6,255 nt of DNA from positions 1 to 6,255 of the forward strand of contig JAISCU010000218.1 in the NCBI GenBank assembly GCA_031265345.1, written 5' to 3'. The notes below the pieces were generated by a model. The model was not told the DNA's origin and made no database searches. It saw only the letters and a program-made list of their open reading frames with translations. Numbering within the stretch: position 1 is the stretch's first letter; each line of letters opens with the position of its first letter. The translations under genes were made by a program, and so were the position numbers. Below, piece by piece: positions 1 to 6,119 of the stretch. Source of the DNA: Bifidobacteriaceae bacterium. Lineage in GTDB: Bacteria > Actinomycetota > Actinomycetes > Actinomycetales > WQXJ01.

Positions 1-1692
1 GGCGAACAACGCCAGCACCGCTAAGGCGCCGCCCAACACCGTGCCAAAAAGGAAGCCGATGATGAAGGCGAGAGCCGTCTCTTCTTCATTGAACCCAATG
101 CCGTAGAACAACGCGGAGCCCAATAGGAACCAACCGGTCGCCAAAGTCAGCAGCGTGATTGAGCCGATCTTGAGGATCACCGGCACGGGACGCCTTGCGA
201 CGGGTGGCTCTACCGGCGCCGTCTTCCAGGCTCGCATAAGCACCAACCCGGTGATAACAGGATTGATGGCACCAGCCAGCGGCGTGGCCAATCCCCCGAT
301 GACGCTTCCCATCGCAATACTGTTCGCATTGGGAAGGGCCCAAATCAGATTGTTCAGGCCGGCACTGAATTGGGCGACTATTGCGATGCCCGCCGCCAGC
401 AGGATCAGCGCGTAGCCGAGCCGCCGCGAGCGGAGTAGCTGGAGATATCCAATTATGCCAACGATGGCCAGCAGGGCGGCGAAGAAGTCTACGGAGCTGG
501 ATCTGGGGAGGTTGCTCTCGACCACGGCCCCAAGGATTCCGTTGACGATCAACATGATGATCGAGAAGGCCAGGCAAAGGGCGAACCATACCTTTGGCCC
601 GGTCGTGGCGGTGATCAGGCGGGACTTGAACGAGCACACGGCGCCGACAAACTTGACGGCCACACCCAGCGCGGCGGCGCAAATGATGACTCCGGACACG
701 CCCGTTGCGATGTATATGCCTGGGTACATCCTGTCCGCCGAGGCAACTCCGATCAATGTCACGACCAGACCTGCCAGGGCGTAGCCGCCTCCGGCGAACA
801 ACGCCGCCATGGTGGTCCGCTTGCGCGGATCGGCCCGGAACAGGACGGTAGCCACCGCCGCAGCGCCAACCGCTGCTGCGGCGACCACCACTTGGAAGAC
901 GAAGCTCAAGAGGTTGGCGCCGAAGGAAAGGGCAACGGTGGCGGTCGAGGTCCCGGCGAGGAACACCCCGGTCGCATCCACTGCCACAAAATAGGCCGCT
1001 TGGTTCAAGCAGTAGGCGAGGGGCGCCGCCAAACCCACCAGTATCGCCATGATTTTGTAAGACCGGCCCGGCTTCAGGATCAGGTAGGCGGCGCAGGCCA
1101 GCGCCACGGCTTCGAGCACGTTCAGGTAGGCGAGGTGCTTCCCCCAGCCAGTGACGGACGTGAGCAGCATGGCTGCGACGGCCGCACCGGCCAGCACGAT
1201 GGCGCGAACTGGGTTCTCCGGCAAAGGCTCGGCTTGCGGCACGGGCGGCTGTCCGCCCGGCGCGACCAGCACCGGAGCGTACCCGCCGGGCGCGCCGTAA
1301 GGCACCGGAACGGCGCCGGAACGGGGGACAGGCACCTGTTCTGGTGGAGCATAGCCAGCGGGCGCGCCATACGGCGCGGGGCCGCCATGGGGCAGCGGAA
1401 CACTGCCAGAACGGGGGTCTGTCCCCTGTTCTGCGGCGGCGTAGGCAGCGGGAGCCGTCCCCGGCGGCGGCGGGGGAGGCGACGGTTGGGGCCGGGGTTC
1501 GGCCCCAGGACGACCGGACGACATCGTCGGCGTGATCGCCTGCGTCGGCGCGCCGTTGCCACCCGAAGCCGCACCGGCCCCATTGGAAACCGCTCCGCTC
1601 CCGGCCGAGGGCGCCCGGTCCACCCTCGTGCCGCACGAGTTGCAGAACGTCGCGCCAGCCCTCAATTCGGAACCGCATCTGTTACAGAACAT
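1..1692 (-). CDS. Zinc-ribbon polytopic membrane protein, C-terminus outside window
   Basis: The ATG at 1692 follows a strong AGGAGAGG box with a 6-nt spacer after AGGAG. The frame stays open for 564 codons to the left edge with no stop, so the 3' end is missing. Residues 3-20 hold two CxxC pairs (C3/C6 and C17/C20, in CNRCGSEL and FCNSCG), the zinc_ribbon_2 pattern found at the N-terminus of many bacterial membrane proteins. Residues about 25-163 are a disordered linker rich in Pro, Gly, Ala and Tyr, with a run of six prolines and PYGAPxGYAP repeats. From about 164 to the edge there are roughly 11-12 hydrophobic helices (near 164-182, 190-207, 212-231, 255-283, 295-317, 325-350, 367-395, 403-418, 425-445, 463-485, 505-532 and 539-564). 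It lies 108 bp after a kinase gene on the same strand. I see no transporter or enzyme signature, so the function is unknown. The zinc ribbon may mediate protein contacts on the cytoplasmic side (inference). The gene is certain; its role is not. Confidence 0.9.
   Translation of the reverse strand, partial: MFCNRCGSELRAGATFCNSCGTRVDRAPSAGSGAVSNGAGAASGGNGAPTQAITPTMSSGRPGAEPRPQPSPPPPPPGTAPAAYAAAEQGTDPRSGSVPLPHGGPAPYGAPAGYAPPEQVPVPRSGAVPVPYGAPGGYAPVLVAPGGQPPVPQAEPLPENPVRAIVLAGAAVAAMLLTSVTGWGKHLAYLNVLEAVALACAAYLILKPGRSYKIMAILVGLAAPLAYCLNQAAYFVAVDATGVFLAGTSTATVALSFGANLLSFVFQVVVAAAAVGAAAVATVLFRADPRKRTTMAALFAGGGYALAGLVVTLIGVASADRMYPGIYIATGVSGVIICAAALGVAVKFVGAVCSFKSRLITATTGPKVWFALCLAFSIIMLIVNGILGAVVESNLPRSSSVDFFAALLAIVGIIGYLQLLRSRRLGYALILLAAGIAIVAQFSAGLNNLIWALPNANSIAMGSVIGGLATPLAGAINPVITGLVLMRAWKTAPVEPPVARRPVPVILKIGSITLLTLATGWFLLGSALFYGIGFNEEETALAFIIGFLFGTVLGGALAVLALFA
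1318..1342 (+). repeat. REP-like palindrome R1 inside the zinc-ribbon gene
   Basis: This 25-nt imperfect hairpin has outer arms GGAAC and GTTCT, a G-T wobble at pair 6, then GGGG opposite CACC (one mismatch) around a 5-nt loop. It shares 20 of 25 bases with the element 90 bp away. It encodes residues 117-125 (EQVPVPRSG) of the linker. The core GGGGACAGGCACC resembles short interspersed palindromes I remember from many bacteria, but membership in a named family is not shown here. Confidence 0.55.
1408..1432 (+). repeat. REP-like palindrome R2 inside the zinc-ribbon gene
   Basis: This 25-nt hairpin is fully paired except for the loop: AGAAC with GTTCT, a G-T wobble at pair 6, GGGG with CCCC, and the loop TCTGT. 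It encodes residues 87-95 (EQGTDPRSG) of the zinc-ribbon protein. Because of the wobble, the plus-strand copy folds better than the transcribed strand. It is either a domesticated repeat element or a chance product of the Pro/Gly-rich repeat. Confidence 0.6.
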
Positions 1693-1695
1693 CGC

Positions 1696-1703
1696 CCTCT
1701 CCT
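1696..1703 (-). promoter_or_regulatory. Ribosome binding site of the zinc-ribbon gene
   Basis: AGGAGAGG lies just upstream of the ATG at 1692, with 6 nt between AGGAG and the start. It fixes the start and explains why the cysteine ribbon begins at residue 3. The same AGGAGAG-type box precedes the other two genes. Confidence 0.85.
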
Positions 1704-1763
1704 TTGGTTGACGAACCTGGCCATTTCGGCCTCTTGCGAAGTAACACTATTGAGGCGGGCGCG

Positions 1764-1794
1764 GGCATGGGTCTGCTCGGAGCAGACAATTTCC
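1764..1794. promoter_or_regulatory. 31-bp palindromic element, copy A
   Basis: The core is a 17-bp palindrome, GTCTGCTCGGAGCAGAC (1771-1787), with 8-bp arms around one central base. Conserved flanks make a 31-bp block that matches 27 of 31 positions at 6120-6150 in the same orientation. The centre is 87 bp upstream of the zinc-ribbon start codon, and the block begins 6 bp past the kinase stop. It could be an operator for a dimeric regulator, a hairpin terminator of the kinase gene (no T-tract is present), or a dispersed repeat. The equal spacing to two starts favours a regulatory site. No convincing -10/-35 pair was found in the 108-bp gap. Confidence 0.6.
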
Positions 1795-1800
1795 ACTGAT

Positions 1801-3369
1801 TCAGGACGGGGGCTCGAAAGCGTGGTCGTCGGTGCCGTCGGCGCGGACCATCCAGAGGTTGGAGTCGTCTTCCTCGTTCGTGTAGAACACCCAATCGCCA
1901 GCCAGGAAGATACCGAAAGACTCGTGATCCGTCAGGACTTTCTCGGCGCCGCCCTCCAAAGGCAACACGACCACCTCGTCCATGGTGTTGGCGTAATAGA
2001 GGCCGCCGGGCGCCGCGACCACGAACGACGCGGCGCCCCGAGTGACGCGCTCCGGATCAGACCCGTCTAGGCCTGCCGTCATCAATACGCTGCTGCCTTC
2101 CTCCGGCATGTCGGAGAAATAGAGCCTGTCCCCCGAGACGGTGAACCAGAACACTGACAGGTCGTAGACCGATTTGGTCTCGCCGCTCGCCAAATCGGTT
2201 CGATAAAGCTTGTCATCGTCCTCTCGATCGGAGAAGAAGTAGTAGCCGACATACACCAGAGCCGGGAAGACCTCGCCCTTCTGCTCCAAGCGGCGAATGC
2301 CCGAGCCGTCCGCGCCAATGGTGTACAACTCGGTCCGCCCGTCCACCGACAGCTCGAAATAGAGCTTGCCTCGGTCGATGAATAAGCTGGTCACAGGCAA
2401 TTCGACAAGGGGATTGGACTGGCGCGTGCGGGGGTCGTAACTGACCAGGCCGTCCTTGGCGGAGGCGTAATAGAGTTTGTCCTGCCAGTAATTCAAGGAC
2501 ATCGGTTTAGTGGCGTCCAGAATTCGGCCGCGCGGCGTGCCGTCGAGCCCCAATTCGTAGATGGCGTCATCGGTCGCCACGTAGATCGCGCCGGCGCCCT
2601 CGACCGCGAGGCCCCCGTTGACCAGGTTGCCGGGCAGGTTGCCGGTCTGGCTGGAGTCGAACAGTCCGCCGCCCAAGTCTTCAGACGTGGACGATGCCGT
2701 CGGGTCGGCCCCATCCGTCGCTTCGGCCCCGGTCGGGTCGGCCTGGGATTCGACCGGCTCCTCGACCGGTTCCTCGATCTGCTTCCCCGCCCGGCCGTCG
2801 CTCCCGTCCGGCGTCAACAGGGCGACCAGACCCCAGATGCCGACGCCCACCAGGGCCGCCGCCACCGCCCCGGCCGCGATCATCATGGTCAGGCGCCGGG
2901 GGCGCGTGCCCATCGAGTCGATCCGCTTGACGACTTGCTCGACGCTTTGGAAGCGGTCTTTCGGGTCGAATGCGATGCAGCGTTCGATCAGGGCACGGAA
3001 CTGCGGGTCCTTGATCCTCTCGGCCAGGTTCTGGCGGTCGGGGCTGCCTGTGGCCAGGTAGATCAACAAGATGCCGAGGGCGTAGATGTCGGTCTGCGCG
3101 GACGACTGGGCGTAGCCGTACTGCTCCGGCGGGGCGTAAGGGAAGGTGCCCACGTTCTGCGTGTCCGAATCGGAGCCCTCCTTGAAGATGCGGGCGATCC
3201 CGAAATCGGTCAGCCCCAGCGAGCCGTCCCGGCGCATGATGATGTTCTGCGGCTTGATGTCCCGGTGGATCACCGGCGGCGTCTGTGAGTGGATGTAGGC
3301 CAGCAGTTGGCACAGTTCGCGGCAGAGCTCGTAGATCTGGGCCGGTTGCATCACGCAGCGGGCTATCAC
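1801..3369 (-). CDS. Kinase C-lobe, TM helix and DUF5050/propeller-like domain, 522 aa, downstream of the in-frame stop
   Basis: This is the remainder of the broken kinase, readable from a GTG at 3369 that has no evident ribosome binding site. In this fragment's numbering, HRDIKPQN at 35-42 gives the catalytic Asp37, Lys39 and Asn42. DFG is at 55-57, APPEQ of the activation segment at 79-83, TDIYALG at 93-99, and the subdomain XI Arg at 139. A basic stretch precedes a TM helix at about 160-186. An acidic, Thr/Ser-rich linker (about 188-240) follows. Residues about 245-515 carry repeated short strands of the form x-x-L-Y-[YF]-x with LDG, ADG or VDG turns (LYYASAKDG, LYFELSVDG, LYFSDMPEEG, LYYANTMD, WVFYTNEEDD). 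This is typical of DUF5050/TolB-like propellers on Gram-positive kinases. The domain is likely outside the cell and may sense a ligand or the wall. Without the N-lobe it cannot bind ATP normally. Confidence 0.75.
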   Translation of the reverse strand: MIARCVMQPAQIYELCRELCQLLAYIHSQTPPVIHRDIKPQNIIMRRDGSLGLTDFGIARIFKEGSDSDTQNVGTFPYAPPEQYGYAQSSAQTDIYALGILLIYLATGSPDRQNLAERIKDPQFRALIERCIAFDPKDRFQSVEQVVKRIDSMGTRPRRLTMMIAAGAVAAALVGVGIWGLVALLTPDGSDGRAGKQIEEPVEEPVESQADPTGAEATDGADPTASSTSEDLGGGLFDSSQTGNLPGNLVNGGLAVEGAGAIYVATDDAIYELGLDGTPRGRILDATKPMSLNYWQDKLYYASAKDGLVSYDPRTRQSNPLVELPVTSLFIDRGKLYFELSVDGRTELYTIGADGSGIRRLEQKGEVFPALVYVGYYFFSDREDDDKLYRTDLASGETKSVYDLSVFWFTVSGDRLYFSDMPEEGSSVLMTAGLDGSDPERVTRGAASFVVAAPGGLYYANTMDEVVVLPLEGGAEKVLTDHESFGIFLAGDWVFYTNEEDDSNLWMVRADGTDDHAFEPPS

Positions 3370-3393
3370 CTGGTCCAGGGGCTCGCCGTCGAA

Positions 3394-3396
3394 TTA
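3394..3396 (-). other. In-frame TAA within the kinase hinge
   Basis: In the kinase frame GAT is followed by TAA and then TTC GAC GGC GAG, and both sides read as uninterrupted kinase sequence. The frame does not shift, so a base substitution rather than an indel made the stop. TAA also ends the neighbouring GT2 gene, which argues against a recoded TAA. Confidence 0.85.
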
Positions 3397-3705
3397 ATCG
3401 CGAGCCAGGTAGATGCGCCCGTCTTTGACCATGCCGCCGTAACTCTTGGGGATGCCGGGCCTGTCCAGACGCCAAAGTATGTCTTGCTCGGGATCTGGGC
3501 GGGCGGCATCGTACACCTCGGAGACCCTGAGGACCGCCTGGCCGCCGGTGCGACGGTCGGCCACCAGGTAGACCTGCTTGGTGGGGGTGTGCTTGAGGCA
3601 ACTGATCGGTTCGTAGGCGGCAGCGACCTGATCCGGCCAGTCGCCAGCCGCGACGTCACCGAGGGCCTGGTGGTACGAACCCAGGAAGGCCCGCGCGTCA
3701 TCCAT
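3394..3705 (-). CDS. Kinase N-lobe fragment, 103 aa, upstream of the in-frame stop
   Basis: This is the part of the broken kinase gene that would be translated from its own start. The ATG at 3705 follows AGGAGAG with a 7-nt spacer after AGGAG. Residues 1-30 form a short leader. From YEPISCLKHT (31 onward) the sequence resembles beta strands 1-3 of a kinase, but the glycine-rich loop is absent: LKHTPTKQVYLVAD takes its place. The beta-3 lysine position is R60. The IYLARD at the end matches the strand leading into the hinge. Alone it would lack HRD, DFG and any membrane anchor, so it could not act as a kinase. It is real as sequence; a function as a separate protein is unlikely. Confidence 0.6.
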   Translation of the reverse strand: MDDARAFLGSYHQALGDVAAGDWPDQVAAAYEPISCLKHTPTKQVYLVADRRTGGQAVLRVSEVYDAARPDPEQDILWRLDRPGIPKSYGGMVKDGRIYLARD

Positions 3706-3710
3706 TTGTT

Positions 3711-3717
3711 CTCTCCT
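3711..3717 (-). promoter_or_regulatory. Ribosome binding site of the kinase gene
   Basis: AGGAGAG precedes the ATG at 3705, with 7 nt between AGGAG and the start. This strong, intact site implies that the N-lobe start was functional until recently and supports 3705 as the start. Confidence 0.8.
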
Positions 3718-3750
3718 AAGGCGCAGGGGGTCGGGGGTTGTTCGCGTCAG

Positions 3751-3773
3751 AAGTTGTCTGGTTGTCGCAACTT
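3751..3773. terminator. Short inverted repeat at the GT2 stop codon
   Basis: AAGTTG (3751-3756) and CAACTT (3768-3773) can pair around an 11-nt loop, overlapping the first base of the TAA stop region of the GT2 gene. There is no T-tract, and a 6-bp stem is weak, so this is at best an attenuating hairpin between the synthase and the kinase. It may be chance. Confidence 0.2.
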
Positions 3774-6049
3774 TACTCCGGACGGCGCCCGGACGGGGAG
3801 GGGTCGGGACGGATTATGCTCTGAGCGCCCCAAACCGGGGACGGTTCCTCGGTTGCTGGACGAGGACTGGTCCCCGGTCCGCCATGGCCAGTCGCCCTGT
3901 CCGGCCAACCGCGGCGGCGAGACGAGCCCGCCCTGACCAGGCGTGGCGCTGGGACCGGGAAGGACGGCATCGTCGGCGTGGTGGCACTCGCCGATGAGCT
4001 CCGACCGTTCGAACCGGCCCGATCCCGGCCCGCGAACAACTGCGGCGTCAGGACCAGCGGCGCCGCGACGTGGGCCACCACGAAGAAGACCACCAGCGGG
4101 CGGACTATGTGCGGCGGCTGGTCCAGCAAGACGCCCACGCAGCCGACCGCCACGAAGGCGTAGGCCAAGACCGCCGGAACGTGCTTGCGGGCATACGCCC
4201 AGGTCAGCGCCAGCCCAGCGGCGAGGGAATGATCTATCCGGTCGACGCTGGTGGCCTTGAAGGGCTCGTAGGTGCCGCGGGCCGAATCGGCGACGTAGGC
4301 CACGAAGCCCGTCAGCATGGAATAGGAGTAGCCGACGAAGGCCAGGCCGTTGAGCGCGAAGTAGCGCGCCACCTGGGCAAGGCGGGTCGGGCCAGTCCCC
4401 TCGAAGCCGACCGCCCGGCCGAGCAGGAAGGCCTGCAAGATCGGCGGCCCGAAGAAGATGATGGAGTTCACCAGCATCCCGGCGAACAGATAGTAGATCT
4501 GGTGGGCAGCCAGCAGCGTGACGATCATCGGCAGGGCCGCCGCCAGGTTGAGGTACGAGCAGTAATGCACCCACAAGTCCGCCCTCATGGCGCCGGGCAG
4601 GCGGCGGCGGCCGAGCGTGACCTCCGACATGCCGTAGCAGTAGCGCTGCTGTTTGTCCGCCTCCTCCGCGAAGGCGGCGCAGACCTGCTCGGTGAAGGCC
4701 AAACCCTCGAACGCGATGTACTTGCCGTGCCAGCCGTGGGCGTAGGCGTCGAGGGCCTTCGCGTAATCCTCGGAGACCCGGTCCTCCGCCCAGTCGCCGG
4801 TCGCCTCGAGGAAGGACCGGCGCAGGAAGGCGCTGTGGCCCATCAGATGGACCTGCAGTCCTTGCAGGGCTTTGGTTGGCAAGGCGACGCGGTAGACCAT
4901 GTCGGTGAAGCGGGCCTGGAGCCAGGCGAAATAGTTCTCCTCGGGGTTTGACGCCCGCGTGACGTGTTGGGTGAAGCCGAGGGTCGGATCGGCGGCGAAC
5001 TCCGGCGAGGTCGCGGCCAACACGCCCGGCGCCAGGCCGGAGTCCTTGTCCAGCAGGCAGATCAGGTCGTGGATCACGATCTGGCCCTCGGCGTGGCCTC
5101 CCGCGAACAGGCCGCCCTGGCCGAACAGGACGTCGGCCCGGCCGCCGTGCGCCAGCCGCCAAGCCACCGCCGAGGTGTAGTTGAGGTTGCCGGCCTTCTT
5201 GAACTTGCCGCGCCGGCCCTGGACCGGGCGGGCCACGAACGCCACCTGGTGGCGTCGGTAGAAGGCGATCCGCTCCGCCGCCGGGCCGATGGCGTGCTCC
5301 AGGCCCGTGGGGGTGACCCGGCCACCGAGGAACTTGGCCAGTCCGTCGTCGGAGACAACCAGATTGGCTCTTTGGCCGGTAGTGCGCCGGTACTCCGCCA
5401 CCGCCCTTTGGCACCCCCGGATGGTCTGGAAGATGACCTCGTTCGATTCCGTGTACACGGCCAGGTTGATGGTGATGGGCAGGTACTCGGCTTTGGAACG
5501 CACCTTCCGGCGGACGTTCGCGAAGTAGGGGGTGGAGAGGCGGAGCCTGCCCGTGAACACCGCCCGCACTTCCGGCTGGAGCCCCCACAGCGTGTTGACC
5601 AGGAAATAGACCGGGTAGGTGAAGAACAGCGCGCTGGTGGCGATCAGCGCCACCCACAGCGGGCTGGTGCCGTAGATGGCCAGCGCCGCCAGGTGCACTC
5701 CCACGTTGCAGGTCGCCGCGATGATGATTGTCTCGCCGGCGTGGCCGCGCTGGCCCAGTCGCAGCCGCGTCAAGTAGTCCGGGACCGTGGCACGCAAGAC
5801 CGCGCAGCCGACCGAGAAATACAGCGCCAGCCCCGCGATCATGGAGATGAAGATAGTCAGGAAGTCCGCCCCCCAGCCGCCCACCGAGACTTGGAAACCG
5901 AGTTGGACCGGCGCCGCCGCGACGGCGATCGAGGCCGCGAAAGTCACCGCCTTCGCGGCCGTCAGCCCCACATCTACCGCGGGGGGCTCGTTTCGGCGGC
6001 TGTTCTGGTGGCGTTGGTGGCCTTGGTGGCTCTGCGGCGCCCGCGCCAT
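3773..6049 (-). CDS. Membrane-embedded GT2 processive glycosyltransferase (cellulose/chitin synthase-like), 758 aa
   Basis: It probably polymerises a polysaccharide from a nucleotide sugar and extrudes it through its own membrane channel. Four TM helices (about 32-52, 63-86, 106-127 and 131-153) precede a cytoplasmic GT-A domain. That domain starts at LPITINLAVYTE (190-201) and carries DDG (234-236), KAGNLNYT (285-292), the metal-binding DKD (D334/D336) and the catalytic ED of SEDY (E427/D428). At 466-470 it reads KQQRY in place of the usual QxxRW: the Arg is kept and Trp is replaced by Tyr. About four or five more TM helices lie between 498 and 670. Residues 671-758 are a Ser/Pro/Arg-rich tail. 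I chose the ATG at 6049 because GGAGAGG lies 8 nt upstream. An in-frame ATG at 6124 would add 25 residues, but it lies in the 31-bp repeated element and lacks a ribosome binding site. The product sugar cannot be told. It precedes the kinase gene by 67 bp. Confidence 0.9.
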   Translation of the reverse strand: MARAPQSHQGHQRHQNSRRNEPPAVDVGLTAAKAVTFAASIAVAAAPVQLGFQVSVGGWGADFLTIFISMIAGLALYFSVGCAVLRATVPDYLTRLRLGQRGHAGETIIIAATCNVGVHLAALAIYGTSPLWVALIATSALFFTYPVYFLVNTLWGLQPEVRAVFTGRLRLSTPYFANVRRKVRSKAEYLPITINLAVYTESNEVIFQTIRGCQRAVAEYRRTTGQRANLVVSDDGLAKFLGGRVTPTGLEHAIGPAAERIAFYRRHQVAFVARPVQGRRGKFKKAGNLNYTSAVAWRLAHGGRADVLFGQGGLFAGGHAEGQIVIHDLICLLDKDSGLAPGVLAATSPEFAADPTLGFTQHVTRASNPEENYFAWLQARFTDMVYRVALPTKALQGLQVHLMGHSAFLRRSFLEATGDWAEDRVSEDYAKALDAYAHGWHGKYIAFEGLAFTEQVCAAFAEEADKQQRYCYGMSEVTLGRRRLPGAMRADLWVHYCSYLNLAAALPMIVTLLAAHQIYYLFAGMLVNSIIFFGPPILQAFLLGRAVGFEGTGPTRLAQVARYFALNGLAFVGYSYSMLTGFVAYVADSARGTYEPFKATSVDRIDHSLAAGLALTWAYARKHVPAVLAYAFVAVGCVGVLLDQPPHIVRPLVVFFVVAHVAAPLVLTPQLFAGRDRAGSNGRSSSASATTPTMPSFPVPAPRLVRAGSSRRRGWPDRATGHGGPGTSPRPATEEPSPVWGAQSIIRPDPSPSGRRPE
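3833..3880. repeat. REP-like inverted doublet (R3/R4) in the GT2 C-terminal tail
   Basis: R3 (3833-3854) folds as AACCG with CGGTT, a G-T wobble at pair 6, then GGA with TCC around CGGT. R4 (3858-3880) is an opposite-facing relative. ACCGGGGAC at 3834-3842 recurs as its reverse complement at 3870-3878, and TCCTCG at 3846-3851 recurs as CGAGGA at 3861-3866. Together they form an 18-nt arm pair with three internal mismatches and a 9-nt spacer. The layout resembles two REPs facing each other (BIME-like). It encodes about residues 724-740 of the synthase, beyond its last TM helix. Confidence 0.6.
6005..6031 (-). repeat. Three 9-bp tandem copies encoding SHQ-GHQ-RHQ
   Basis: The plus strand reads CTGGTGGCG, TTGGTGGCC, TTGGTGGCT. 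It encodes residues 7-15 of the GT2 synthase as three His-Gln units in the cytoplasmic N-terminus. This is a microsatellite-like expansion, possibly weakly metal binding, and has no clear role. Confidence 0.7.
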
Positions 6050-6057
6050 GATCCGTT

Positions 6058-6064
6058 CCTCTCC
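6058..6064 (-). promoter_or_regulatory. Ribosome binding site of the GT2 gene
   Basis: GGAGAGG lies 8 nt upstream of the ATG at 6049. This decides the start against the in-frame ATG at 6124, which has no such box. Confidence 0.8.
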
Positions 6065-6119
6065 GCCTGGTGGTGGCCCTTCGACTGGCCGTCGCGTCGA
6101 GTCTGGCAGCGCCGCGTTC

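Larger units (their letters stand above)
1261..1443 (-). repeat. 30-residue tandem repeat in the Pro/Tyr-rich linker
   Basis: Two units of 90 bp sit in register. One carries EQGTDPRSGSVPLPHG and the next EQVPVPRSGAVPVPYG, each preceded by a Y-A segment and followed by PYGAPxGYAP. A third Tyr repeat follows at a shorter step of 72 bp. Matching palindromes (1408-1432 and 1318-1342) are exactly 90 bp apart, and similarity extends beyond them, so duplication of a coding unit is plausible. Such linkers are usually flexible spacers between a cytoplasmic ribbon and a membrane domain. Confidence 0.7.
1801..3705 (-). pseudogene. Ser/Thr protein kinase with DUF5050-like sensor domain, interrupted by an in-frame stop
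   Basis: One reading frame spans 635 triplets from the ATG at 3705 to the TGA at 1801. It is broken only by TAA at codon 104 (3394-3396). Read through, it gives an N-lobe, a hinge, a C-lobe, a juxtamembrane segment, one TM helix (about 272-298) and an extracytoplasmic beta-rich domain. The stop replaces the hinge residue in ARD-stop-FDGEPL, where Hanks kinases usually have an aromatic residue (the E-Y-[IV]-[DE]-G pattern); a Tyr codon to TAA is one substitution. Residue 60 in AVLRVS is Arg (AGG), where the ATP-binding beta-3 lysine is expected; AAG to AGG is also one substitution. All C-lobe catalytic residues are intact, so decay is recent or the protein is used as parts. A sequencing error could explain the stop but not the arginine as well. 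It lies 67 bp after the GT2 gene. Confidence 0.8.

Noticed and set aside
86..1678. 530-codon minus-strand open frame
   Set aside because: It starts inside the zinc-ribbon gene in another frame and is Arg-rich with no motifs. The frame from 1692 has the ribosome binding site, the CxxC pairs and the helices.
3394..3396. Recoding of TAA as a sense codon genome-wide
   Set aside because: The GT2 gene ends with TAA at a natural place, and no other in-frame TAA is needed by any gene here.
2681..3601. 306-codon minus-strand open frame over the kinase
   Set aside because: It is an out-of-frame shadow with His/Arg/Pro-rich text. The kinase motifs are all in the frame ending at 1801.
3394..3705. Frameshift explanation for the broken kinase
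   Set aside because: Both halves are in the same frame, so a substitution and not an indel caused the stop.
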